DNA of 64,000 nt from Anabaena catenula FACHB-362 (GTDB lineage: Bacteria > Cyanobacteriota > Cyanobacteriia > Cyanobacteriales > Nostocaceae). Positions 7,998 through 16,070 of this stretch are shown piece by piece (the stretch's first letter is position 1; every line of letters begins with the position of its first letter). Position numbers and translations under genes: made by a program. The notes below the pieces were generated by a model, which made no database searches, was not told the DNA's origin, and worked only from the letters and a program-made list of their open reading frames with translations. The stretch lies in contig NZ_JACJTQ010000007.1 of NCBI RefSeq assembly GCF_014698735.1, positions 62,001 to 126,000 on the forward strand, in the 5' to 3' direction.

Positions 7998-9524
7998 ATG
8001 AATTTACCTTTGGTAGTAGATATTGCTTTAGGACTAATTTTTATTTACTTAATTTTGAGTTTGTTAGCTTCAGAAATTCAAGAACTGATCGCTACAGTAT
8101 TACAATGGCGTGCTATACACTTAAAGAAATCAATTGAAATTCTTTTGGCTGGAGATCTTAAAAACTCAGAATCTCCCGATGTAATTGAATTAGTAAATAG
8201 AATTTATAACAATCCTTTTATTAAAAGTATCAATCAAGAAGCAAAAGGATTTTTCTCTATTTTACCAAGAAAATTAACTTGGTTTATAGCTGATACAACT
8301 CGTCCACTGCGAAAATTTATAGCTAAATCTCCAAAAGGAGAGAGAACTTTTGATAAGGAACATAGTGCGCCTTCCTATATTTCTGCGGATACTTTTGCTG
8401 CGACGCTTATAGAAGAATTACAACTACCAAAAATCATCCACGGCTTAACAGCGGTAAGGCTAGAAAAATTCAAAAATCAACGGTTGCAGGAAGTTGAAAC
8501 AATTTTAACCAGATCCCTAAGACAAATAGAGCTTACCGAATTAGCAAATTATATTACCCAAGACCTAAAGGATGATTTTAAAAATCTCAAGACAGAATAT
8601 ACAAATATTGTTGCTGATTTCAAAAATAACAAACTTGATATAGATACTAGCATTAATCGGATGAAGAACAGTTTGGAGAAATATATAGATAATTTTCAAG
8701 CAAATATAGATGATGACAATAAAGTATTAGCAGAAACATTACGGCGATTGCAAGCTTTCTGTAACCACATTTTTTACAGGGTTGAGGAGGCAATAATTAT
8801 AGGGGGATTAAAGCCGAATATTAACGAAATTGTGCAATTAATGAATACAAGTAATACTGTGTATAAAGAAATGAAGACAGCTATACAAGATGAAGATAGT
8901 CAAACATATCAAACGATTAACCAATTGATGGAAAGTTTACCATCTGTGATCAGAGGGAATATTGAAACCATAGCCAAGCGAGCGCAATACAGAGCTAAAA
9001 GCACAGAGGAAGGTATTACTATATTACGTCGAGAAATTGAAGACAGTTTTGACAGTTCGATGCAACGAGCCGGTGGTGTTTACAAACGAAATGCTAAAGG
9101 AGTAGCAATTTTAATTGGTATTCTCCTCGCTTTCGGTGCTAATGCAGATACATTTCATATTATTAATCGCTTATCAAAAGATAGAGTACTACGAGAAGCT
9201 ATTGTTTATAAAGCTGTGCAAACAATAGATCAACAGTCTAATTCTCCCAACCTCAGTAATATAGATACTAAGAAGATTTTAGAAGATGTTAATTTACCAA
9301 TTGGTTGGACAGATAATAATAGACTAGAGCAAATGAATTGGAATCCAATCAAGATTAAGGGTGTACCTATTTTTAGCTTATTAACTATGTTTCTTGGTTG
9401 GATAATAAGTGGTTTTGCTATTGCAATGGGAGCGCCTTTTTGGTTTGATTTACTTGGTAAAGTGATGAATGTGCGTAATGCAGGTAAATCACCAAAATCA
9501 GCTAGAAATCAAGATGAAGATTAA
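7998..9524 (+). CDS. Uncharacterised membrane protein with central coiled-coil region
   Basis: 508 aa from ATG 7998, chosen because GAGGAG at 7985-7990 is a clear Shine-Dalgarno 7 nt upstream; an in-frame GTG at 7983 overlaps that site. Layout: an N-terminal helix (about 4-24), then an amphipathic region with PSYISADTFAATL (about 124-136), a long Lys/Glu-rich helical region (150-350) with coiled-coil character, one membrane helix near 365-380 followed by GANADTFHIINRLSKD, and a last helix pair ending GAPFWFDLLGKVMNVR. The end motifs look conserved across bacteria, but I know no function. The gene is AT-rich compared with its neighbours and monocistronic. Confidence 0.75.
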   Translation: MNLPLVVDIALGLIFIYLILSLLASEIQELIATVLQWRAIHLKKSIEILLAGDLKNSESPDVIELVNRIYNNPFIKSINQEAKGFFSILPRKLTWFIADTTRPLRKFIAKSPKGERTFDKEHSAPSYISADTFAATLIEELQLPKIIHGLTAVRLEKFKNQRLQEVETILTRSLRQIELTELANYITQDLKDDFKNLKTEYTNIVADFKNNKLDIDTSINRMKNSLEKYIDNFQANIDDDNKVLAETLRRLQAFCNHIFYRVEEAIIIGGLKPNINEIVQLMNTSNTVYKEMKTAIQDEDSQTYQTINQLMESLPSVIRGNIETIAKRAQYRAKSTEEGITILRREIEDSFDSSMQRAGGVYKRNAKGVAILIGILLAFGANADTFHIINRLSKDRVLREAIVYKAVQTIDQQSNSPNLSNIDTKKILEDVNLPIGWTDNNRLEQMNWNPIKIKGVPIFSLLTMFLGWIISGFAIAMGAPFWFDLLGKVMNVRNAGKSPKSARNQDED

Positions 9525-9877
9525 AATAATTCGTAATTCGTAATTCGTGAACAGGGAACAGGGAACAGGGAACAAGTAATTCTTAATTTTGCTCATCTCC
9601 CCATCCCCTATTTCTAATACCAATTTTGGCGTTGCTGAATTGAAGTATGAAATTGAAAAATCAACGATTTCAAACTCTTACTCTCTGTGACTCTGCGCCT
9701 CTGCGTGAAATAAAATCATACTCTTAATCAGCAACGCCCCAATTTTGTATGATAGCTTGCGTGGCGTGGCCATAGATGCGCCAAATTAGATAGAAAACGA
9801 ACCGCGTTCGCGTAGCGTCCCGTAGGGATAGGCGCGAAGGACGCGAAGTAAAGAAAGAGAAGTAAAGAAAGAAAAGA
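9525..9877. other. Repeat-rich spacer between convergent genes
   Basis: Contains AATTCGT heptamers (9531-9548), a GAACAGG array (9549-9573), and GC-rich palindromic debris at 9798-9850 (CGCGTTCGCGTAGCGTCCCG and GCGCGAAGGACGCG). The phrase TTGGCGTTGCTGAATTGAAGTATGA... around 9627 is mirrored by ATCAGCAACGCC at 9727-9738, giving a wide inverted repeat. No gene is seen. Confidence 0.6.
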
Positions 9878-11170
9878 TCAAAAAATGAAAATTATCTGTA
9901 AATCCCATTCATTACTTTGGCGAATTATGTTTATTTGACGAATGAATTCTCGTAAATAAAATCGTCGTTCTACTTCTGATAAATCTAACCAAAATTGAGG
10001 AATAGAAACAGCTTCAGCAACGGAACGTAAGTTTACTGGTGGGAGAGTTGCTAACTTGGCTTGGAGTTGAGAAATTTCTGTGCGGAGTTTGTAAGCTCTG
10101 ATTTTAGCTGTTTCTGTATCCAAAATGCCAGTTTCTATGAAGGTGGGTAACTGTTCGAGAATTTCTTGCTGACTTACAATCGCATCCCCTAAACTATTTT
10201 TAATGACATCTAATTGGGGAAAGTTCATCCCCGCAACTGCGTGAGGTAAGTCACGACAAACGGTTTCAATCGTCTTTTCCAAAATTTCTTGGTAAGGAAT
10301 AGCTCGACATTTAGGACTTTGGGGACAAGTTGTATTGCGTAAATACAAATACTCCTTATCTTGATATCGTTGAGTAACACGAGTAACTATCATCTGAGAC
10401 TGACACTGGTTACAAACAACTAACCCAGCTAGAGAAAGGGGCGCACTAGCGGTACGAGATGGTAAACGGCTATTCCGGCGTAAAAGTCGGTCAACTTGAG
10501 CGGCTTCTTCCCTAGAAATAATACTTGCATGAGTATCAGAAATAATTTCACTATTTTGATAAGCGGTGTCACCACGATAAACTGGATTAGTCAACCAACG
10601 CCTTCCTGTGGTGACAGAGATTTTTTTATTATATTTTTTCGCTAAGTAACGAACTGAACCACGTAGAGAACCATAGAGTAAAAAGTTGTCAAAAAAATCT
10701 TTGACTACAGGTGAAGTACTACGATCAATAGTATATTTTCCTTTACCTCTGCGATAGCCGTAGGGCGCTTTACCGGGTGGTGGAGAGACTTCAAGACGAT
10801 TGCGGGCGTGTCCTTGACGGATACGGCGACTGCGTTGTTCTCGTTGGATTTCTTGTAGCAAATTCAGCAATTCGATGCGGGGTTTGGCAGCTTCTGAGGT
10901 GTATGCTTGTTCTGTAGCAATTACCATTATCCCCATTGCTTCGAGTTGGTTTAAGCGATCGCTCACTTCTGCTATTTTATCCCCCAATTCTTCTAAGCGG
11001 CGAATCAAGAGATAATTTGCAGGTTCTGTTTCACAGTCAATGATTAGTTGTTGTAATTGGCTTCTCTTTCCTAAATCTTGATAAACTCGATCTACCTCCC
11101 AACCCCAAGTAGCTTCGTCGGGAGCAGTTTCTAATAAGGGATCTGTGTAAACGTAAGCAATAATTTTCAC
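9878..11170 (-). CDS. Serine-recombinase family protein with degenerate catalytic domain
   Basis: 430 aa. Parts in order: a resolvase-like N-domain (1-130), a Recombinase domain (about 145-240, with GYRRGKGKYTID and TGRRWLTNPVYRG), a zinc ribbon (CNQCQSQM ... CPQSPKC), and a C-terminal helical region, as in large serine integrases. The canonical Y-x-R-V-S start reads Y-V-Y-T-D (residues 6-10), so both the catalytic Ser and the nearby Arg are missing. The helix-E motif normally RLxRLxR reads RRLEELGDK. It is therefore probably not a functional recombinase, although DNA binding may remain. Its ATG overlaps the stop of the VOC gene (ATGA, 11167-11170), indicating translational coupling. Confidence 0.85.
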   Translation of the reverse strand: MKIIAYVYTDPLLETAPDEATWGWEVDRVYQDLGKRSQLQQLIIDCETEPANYLLIRRLEELGDKIAEVSDRLNQLEAMGIMVIATEQAYTSEAAKPRIELLNLLQEIQREQRSRRIRQGHARNRLEVSPPPGKAPYGYRRGKGKYTIDRSTSPVVKDFFDNFLLYGSLRGSVRYLAKKYNKKISVTTGRRWLTNPVYRGDTAYQNSEIISDTHASIISREEAAQVDRLLRRNSRLPSRTASAPLSLAGLVVCNQCQSQMIVTRVTQRYQDKEYLYLRNTTCPQSPKCRAIPYQEILEKTIETVCRDLPHAVAGMNFPQLDVIKNSLGDAIVSQQEILEQLPTFIETGILDTETAKIRAYKLRTEISQLQAKLATLPPVNLRSVAEAVSIPQFWLDLSEVERRFYLREFIRQINIIRQSNEWDLQIIFIF

Positions 11171-11526
11171 AATGAAGTCAATTCAATCACATTCCCGTCT
11201 GGATCTTTAGTAAAAATAGCAGCGCGGCCGGAAGCACTAGCTTGAATGGAATAATTTTGATTGAGTAATTCTGTTTTAGCAGCTTCTAAGTCAGCAACAC
11301 AGAAAGCAATATGAGGGTTACGTCCCCATTTGTCGTTTTGATTATCGGTGGGGACAGATGACGAAACTATCAGATGAATTTGATAATTGCCGATTTGATA
11401 CCATGCACCAGGATATTTAAGGGTGCGGTCTATTTTTGCTAATCCTAATACTTTACCATAAAAGTTTTCTGAGCGTTCTAAGTCGGTGACAAGTATGGCT
11501 GTATGGAGACTTTGGCTAATTTGCAT
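11167..11526 (-). CDS. VOC family protein (glyoxalase/dioxygenase superfamily)
   Basis: 119 aa, a single VOC module of two beta-alpha-beta-beta-beta units. Candidate metal ligands at the usual places: His8 in LHTAILVTD, His in NYQIHLIV, His in NPHIAFCV, and Glu in DGNVIELTS near the C-terminus. The motif SENFYGKVLGL is typical of the family. Substrate cannot be predicted. It is the first gene of a two-gene unit with the degenerate recombinase, overlapping by 4 nt. This pairing is odd and no joint function is known to me. Confidence 0.85.
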   Translation of the reverse strand: MQISQSLHTAILVTDLERSENFYGKVLGLAKIDRTLKYPGAWYQIGNYQIHLIVSSSVPTDNQNDKWGRNPHIAFCVADLEAAKTELLNQNYSIQASASGRAAIFTKDPDGNVIELTSL

Positions 11527-11634
11527 TGTGAGTAAGATGGGTGTAATTTCTGTGCAGGATGTTAGAAAAAGATTGGACGACTTATGTGAAACTTGATTAG
11601 ATATAGGACTACTATTTGATTTTTGAACATATAC

Positions 11635-11689
11635 GTAGGGTGGGCATTGCCCACCTTGTCATGGTTTTTGTGGGCGTTGCCCACCCTAC
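11635..11689. repeat. Palindromic repeat (GTAGGGTGGGCA inverted arms)
   Basis: Arms GTAGGGTGGGCA (11635-11646) and TGCCCACCCTAC (11678-11689) enclose a second partial copy, so the unit can fold into a long hairpin. A related, less perfect pair lies at 22371-22435. It has the features of a dispersed REP/MITE-like element; no ORF. Confidence 0.7.
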
Positions 11690-11774
11690 AAATACTTAGA
11701 TTTATTCAAGAATCAAATCGGATTCCCATAGATGATGACGGAATAATTCGTAATTTGTAATTTGTAATTCGTAA

Positions 11775-11876
11775 TATAGCGGTATGCACTCGAATGAGAT
11801 ACATCATAGTCCCCTCATCGCTTGCGGGGGTTGGGGGTGGGGTTAAAAGTATCTCACTCAACCGAGAACCGCTATA
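11775..11876. repeat. About 102-bp MITE-like palindromic element
   Basis: Terminal inverted repeats TATAGCGGT (11775-11783) and ACCGCTATA (11868-11876), with further internal pairing (GAGATAC near 11795 with GTATCTC near 11849). The middle holds a G-rich run (GGGGGTTGGGGGTGGGG). It encodes no protein. A miniature transposable element is the simplest reading, inferred from structure. Confidence 0.6.
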
Positions 11877-11980
11877 GTGCCTCCAGAAACTACCTGTGAT
11901 GTGTCAGTCCTTAGGTGAGATGTCAGATTCCTCCTATGACGCTATCGTAAATCATGAGTGCTTTCAGGAGTGCATCCTTA

Positions 11981-12676
11981 ATGAAAGGCAAAAAAGTTTT
12001 ACTTACAGGCGGTACTGGTGGACTGGGTTTAGGCGTAACGCCAGCAGTTCTCGCTCAAGGTGCAGAGGTGACAATTCCTTATCGTCACTCTAAAGATGTA
12101 GAACGTCTGAAAGAAATTATTCCACCTGAAGATTTTACCAGAATTCACTTTATCCCTGCTAATTTGGAGGATGAAGCTTCGGTAGAATATGTGATCAGCC
12201 GCATAGGAAGGGTTGATGTGTTAATTCATCTCGTGGGTGGATTTTCGGTGGGGAAAACCCACGAATATAGTTATTACAGTTGGAAAAAGGAATTTGAGTT
12301 AAACCTAAATACAACTTTTTTAACTTGTAAATATAGCCTGAAAAGTATGCTAGAAAACGGCTATGGGCGCATTGTTACGGTCAGTTCTCGTGCTGGTGCT
12401 GAACCTGCGGGAAAATTAGCCGCTTACTCTGCTGCTAAAGCTGGTGTGATAGCTTTAACGAAAGCTATAGCTGATGAAACCAAAGGAACTAATATCACGG
12501 CAAATACTGTTCTCCCCAGCGTTATTGATACCCCCAGCAACCGGGAAGCTATGGGTGCAGAAAATGCTGAGAAGTGGGTAAAACCGGAATCTATCGCCCA
12601 AGTCATCTGCTTTTTAGTTTCAGAAGCTGCTAAAGATATCCGAGGTGCAGCTATTCCTGTTTACGGTAATATTTGA
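11981..12676 (+). CDS. SDR family NAD(P)-dependent oxidoreductase
   Basis: 231 aa from ATG 11981; AGGAG at 11966-11970 precedes it by 10 nt, and the Rossmann strand starts at once (KKVLLTGGTGGLGLGV). An in-frame ATG at 11954 would add nine residues. Classical SDR features: glycine-rich TGGTGGLG, the active-site serine in TVSSRAG, the Tyr-x-x-x-Lys pair in YSAAKAG, and a C-terminal IPVYGNI. The substrate is unknown. A good terminator follows at 12707-12742, so it is probably monocistronic. Confidence 0.9.
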   Translation: MKGKKVLLTGGTGGLGLGVTPAVLAQGAEVTIPYRHSKDVERLKEIIPPEDFTRIHFIPANLEDEASVEYVISRIGRVDVLIHLVGGFSVGKTHEYSYYSWKKEFELNLNTTFLTCKYSLKSMLENGYGRIVTVSSRAGAEPAGKLAAYSAAKAGVIALTKAIADETKGTNITANTVLPSVIDTPSNREAMGAENAEKWVKPESIAQVICFLVSEAAKDIRGAAIPVYGNI

Positions 12677-12706
12677 TAATTGAATTGCATATTTTATTTG
12701 TTTAAT

Positions 12707-12742
12707 ACCCACCCAGATCAACAACTGGATGGGTGTTTTTTT
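12707..12742 (+). terminator. Rho-independent terminator after the SDR gene
   Basis: Arms ACCCACCCAG (12707-12716) and CTGGATGGGT (12725-12734), one mismatch, 8-nt loop, followed by G and seven T (12736-12742). It lies 30 nt after the SDR stop codon. Confidence 0.85.
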
Positions 12743-12879
12743 AGTTGGAATACTCTAACTATCTATTACCAGTGATAGTAATACGAATTTGCATTCAGAG
12801 ATATCATTTGTTCGTAAAGCGGTTAAATTTACCTGTTTGATTGCAACTTGATTTACACTCTCATGTCTAATTTCAAGCC

Positions 12880-13731
12880 ATGCACCATCCTTTATTGCTG
12901 ATTTTCGTTAAGATCACGATTTTTTCTTTGATGTTAGCCATAGGAAGTAATCTCTGTTTTGAGGAAATGCTTTCTCTATGGCGAAAACCTGCTTTACTAT
13001 TCCGTGCGCTTTTAGCCGTTGTGGTGCTAGTTCCTTTAGTGGTTATCCTGCTGCTAAAACTGTTTAACTTACCCCCCGAAGTAATGACAGGATTAGCCTT
13101 GTTGGCGGCTTCTCCAGGTGCGCCTCTGACCACAAAACGGGCGCAAAAGGCGGGAGGCAGATTCTGTTACTCAGCCAGTCTTCAATTAACCCTCGCCATA
13201 CTTGCAGTCTGCGTTACTCCCGTCACCTTGGGGATTTTTTTCACCCTATTTCAGCATCTTGCAGAAAAAGTGACAATTTTAGAAGTCGCCCGACAAGTGA
13301 TCATGGTACAATTCTTGCCTATTAGTATCGGTCTTTTGCTGCAAAAGTTTGTTCCTCAATTTGCCGGAAATATCGCCCAACCCTTAAATTTTATTGCTGA
13401 TTGTCTCTTTTTCTTGCTGGTTGTTTTGGCGTGTATTTTAGGAATTCCCCTATTTTTCAAAGTTTGGGGATTACCAATAGTTTTGATTACGATTATGGTA
13501 ATCGCCTCCCTAGCCATAGGACACAGTTTAGGAGATAACAATCATGATACACGACCGATTTTAGCGATCGCCTGTATTGCTCGTAATGTCGGATTAGCCT
13601 TGTTTATCGCTATTTTAAATAACGTACAACAAAAAGTAATTCCCACACTTATAGCTTATGTAATTGTAGGAGCAGTTATAGGTGGTTTTTACTCAATTTG
13701 GAATCAGCGCAAATTTAGAGAAACAACCTAA
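12880..13731 (+). CDS. Bile acid:sodium symporter (BASS) family transporter
   Basis: 283 aa with about eight to nine hydrophobic helices. The segment GLALLAASPGAPLTTKRAQKAGG (about 72-94) and the later IACIARNVGLALFIAIL match the two conserved core regions of the BASS/ACR3 fold. Family members import organic anions (pyruvate, bicarbonate, 2-keto acids) with Na+, or export arsenite. The substrate is undetermined here. No arsenic or carbon-uptake genes adjoin it. Start ATG 12880; no strong Shine-Dalgarno is visible. Confidence 0.8.
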   Translation: MHHPLLLIFVKITIFSLMLAIGSNLCFEEMLSLWRKPALLFRALLAVVVLVPLVVILLLKLFNLPPEVMTGLALLAASPGAPLTTKRAQKAGGRFCYSASLQLTLAILAVCVTPVTLGIFFTLFQHLAEKVTILEVARQVIMVQFLPISIGLLLQKFVPQFAGNIAQPLNFIADCLFFLLVVLACILGIPLFFKVWGLPIVLITIMVIASLAIGHSLGDNNHDTRPILAIACIARNVGLALFIAILNNVQQKVIPTLIAYVIVGAVIGGFYSIWNQRKFRETT

Positions 13732-13814
13732 CTAAATGCAGTTTTTATTTATTCTTAGGACTTACGCAAAATTTCTTTGAAACCTTCAAAAGTAATTGTT
13801 AGGAAGTTTACAAT

Positions 13815-13848
13815 TATAGCAACCGTCAAGTTGTTTAGGACATCAACT
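13815..13848 (+). repeat. Diverged copy of the dispersed 40-bp repeat
   Basis: TATAGCAACCGTCAAGTTGT followed by TTAGGACATCAACT matches the element at 36191-36230 at both ends but is diverged in the middle. It lies in the spacer before the P450 gene. Confidence 0.45.
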
Positions 13849-13999
13849 CTAGCCAAAGGGAATAAAAAAATTATGCCCAAATCATTCCATAAGTGGAAAT
13901 TTTTTAGCATGGATATCTTTTGCTAGACAGATGTAGATTATTTATCAAACTTTTACTCTGAGGGGATTGCAAACTCTAAATTAAATTAGGAAAAATAAT

Positions 14000-15298
14000 A
14001 TGAATGCACCTATTACTACCCATTCAATTCCCCCAGAGTGTTTAGAATCGAATGGATCGCAGCAGTCCCCAACGTATGACTTATTTGCCCCAGAAGTCAT
14101 TGCGAATCCCTATCCACTGTACAAACGTATCCGCGAAGAAAATCCGGTTTACTATGAAGCATCCTTGGGTTACTGGATTTTAACTCGATATCAAGATGTA
14201 GAAGCTGCCTTGCGAGATGAACGGTTTAGCACTGACCGACGGAATTTTTTTATTCAGCAATTGGGCAATCTAGATATCAGTTTGATTCAAAACTTTTTGC
14301 AACTTACGGATAACTGGATGAGTGAAAAAGACCCACCTGAACACTCGCGGATGCGAAAATTAGCGAATCAAGGCTTTACCACCCGTGCTTTAGAAAGCTG
14401 GCGGAGCATTATTCAAAAAACTACTGATACCTTATTAGATCAAGTGCAACATCAGGGTTATATGGATATTGTCTCTGACCTATCTGTACCCTTACCTAGT
14501 TTAATTATCGCCAAGATTTTTGACGTACCAGAAAGCTATCGCGCTAACTTAATTCAGTGGGGGAGAGATATTGGTACTTTCCGGGGCGCTCCATCTGGTA
14601 ACAACATAGAAGAATTGGCGCGGAAAGCTGATACTGGTGCTGATCAATTCAGAGCTTTAATTAACCAACTCGTAGCCGAACGCCGTCAAAAACCAGGAAC
14701 AGATATGATTAGCTTGCTGACAATGGCTTACACAGAGCAAAACCTGGATTTTGCAGAATTACCTTCCCTGTGCATTCTCATTCTCAGTGCTGGCCATTTA
14801 ACTACTGCTGATTTAATCCCCAATGGGGTATCAGCTTTGCTCAATCATCCCCAACAGCTACAGAAACTCAAGGATAATCCCACTCTCATGTCATCAGCCA
14901 TTGAAGAAATCATCCGCTATGACACTTCGGGTCAATTTGTATTTCGCATTGCCAAAGAAGATATAGAAATTGGTGGTCAAAAAATTCCCGCAGGTAGTGT
15001 GATTGCGTTGGGATTAGGAGCAGCTAATCATGACCCAGCAAAATTTACTCTAGCAGACAATTTTGACATTGAGCGATTCCTACGGAGCGCTTCGCTATCG
15101 CCTAATGAACATTTAGGGTTTGGTCCTGGTATCCATTTCTGTCTAGGTGCAGTTCTGGCTCGGATGGAATTAAATATTTGCTTCTCTACCTTACTGAAGC
15201 GGTTCCCAAATCTTGAGTTTGATTCGACAAGACCCGCCCTTCCCCGTCGTAATACGTTATCTTTTAAGGGATTTGATGCTTTACCTGTGCGGTTCTAA
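14000..15298 (+). CDS. Cytochrome P450
   Basis: 432 aa soluble bacterial P450 without a membrane anchor. The I-helix oxygen-activation region reads SAGHLTTAD (263-271), ExxR is EEIIR (302-306), and the heme loop is FGPGIHFCLG with Cys381 as thiolate ligand. The substrate is unknown; the general type is a class I enzyme needing ferredoxin and a reductase. Residues 360-366, between FDIER and SPNEH, come from a small GC-rich palindromic repeat (15073-15101) and look like an in-frame insertion on the surface just before the heme loop. Its TAA stop shares a base with the ATG of the DUF202 gene. Confidence 0.93.
   Translation: MNAPITTHSIPPECLESNGSQQSPTYDLFAPEVIANPYPLYKRIREENPVYYEASLGYWILTRYQDVEAALRDERFSTDRRNFFIQQLGNLDISLIQNFLQLTDNWMSEKDPPEHSRMRKLANQGFTTRALESWRSIIQKTTDTLLDQVQHQGYMDIVSDLSVPLPSLIIAKIFDVPESYRANLIQWGRDIGTFRGAPSGNNIEELARKADTGADQFRALINQLVAERRQKPGTDMISLLTMAYTEQNLDFAELPSLCILILSAGHLTTADLIPNGVSALLNHPQQLQKLKDNPTLMSSAIEEIIRYDTSGQFVFRIAKEDIEIGGQKIPAGSVIALGLGAANHDPAKFTLADNFDIERFLRSASLSPNEHLGFGPGIHFCLGAVLARMELNICFSTLLKRFPNLEFDSTRPALPRRNTLSFKGFDALPVRF
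15073..15101. repeat. Small palindromic repeat inside the P450 gene
   Basis: GCGAT (15073-15077) and ATCGC (15097-15101) enclose TCCTACGGAGCGCTTCGCT. The same motif with small changes (GCGATTCTTACGGAGTGC ... CTATCGC) occurs in a spacer at 25166-25217, so this is a dispersed repeat and not ordinary P450 coding sequence. Confidence 0.65.
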
Positions 15299-15735
15299 TG
15301 AGTCAGCTACCCATAAACTCAGAAACACCTGAACAGTTATCTACCAATGATTTAGCAGCAGATCGGACAGAACTAGCTAAATACCGCAGTCGAGCAGCAG
15401 CAGACCGCACATTAATGGCGTGGATACGCACCTGTCTATCGTTAATTGGTTTTGGCTTTGGTATTCCCACTATCGTTAGGGCGATTGAAAATACTCGCAT
15501 TAGTCATCACCTAAACCCAGTCAGATTTTCGGTGATTGTGGGGTTGTCTTTCATTGTTACGGGAATGTTGGGAATGGTTTTAGGGTTGAGAGAACACCGT
15601 CTATTACTTAAACAAATTCAAAGCGATCGCTATACCTACGAAACCTCTCACAATGCGGAAATTATCGGAGTAGCTTTACTGGTAATTGGCTTAGTTAGTT
15701 TTATTGGCGTAGTAATTCGGGCAATGAATTTTTAA
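15298..15735 (+). CDS. DUF202 family membrane protein
   Basis: 145 aa. N-terminal polar part, then the DUF202 signature with LAKYRSRAAADRTLMAWIRTCLSLIGFGFGI (about residues 23-53) and three hydrophobic helices (about 38-58, 76-96, 120-142). The family is widespread and functionally undefined; eukaryotic relatives include the Vtc1-type membrane proteins. The start codon overlaps the P450 stop by one base (TAATG), so the two are translated together and may work on the same membrane-associated process (inference). Confidence 0.88.
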   Translation: MSQLPINSETPEQLSTNDLAADRTELAKYRSRAAADRTLMAWIRTCLSLIGFGFGIPTIVRAIENTRISHHLNPVRFSVIVGLSFIVTGMLGMVLGLREHRLLLKQIQSDRYTYETSHNAEIIGVALLVIGLVSFIGVVIRAMNF

Positions 15736-15917
15736 AGATTTAAGGTGCAATTAGCTGTAAGTTAGGAAAATAGGTTCTATATCGCTTTGCATCTCTAGTC
15801 TGTGGGATTGAGTTGTTCTATATACAATTTCATTAATTCTGTTCTTGGGGGATTACCATCCTATATTGCCTCATATACACTTGATCTGTTTTTAGTCTAA
15901 ACTCCAGATGCTTGAAC

Positions 15918-16043
15918 CCAACCTTGTATCTTAGAGGTAATGGTTTGAAAGATCCAGATACGGTTATTAGACACAGCTATGCTCAATTCAATCAGGGCAT
16001 TGATGCTGATATTAATGCTTTGGCGGCGGCGATGAGATTCTGA
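15918..16043 (+). pseudogene. C-terminal gene remnant, unknown family
   Basis: A frame without start codon encodes 41 residues ending TGA at 16041-16043: LYLRGNGLKDPDTVIRHSYA is its first recognisable half, followed by QFNQGIDADINALAAAMRF. The composition looks like true protein, not chance translation. Upstream the frame stays open briefly but loses protein character. It is probably the tail of a decayed gene. The rest of the 15736-16070 spacer shows nothing else. Confidence 0.4.
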
Positions 16044-16070
16044 AGACCATTTTATAGGAAATTACACGTA

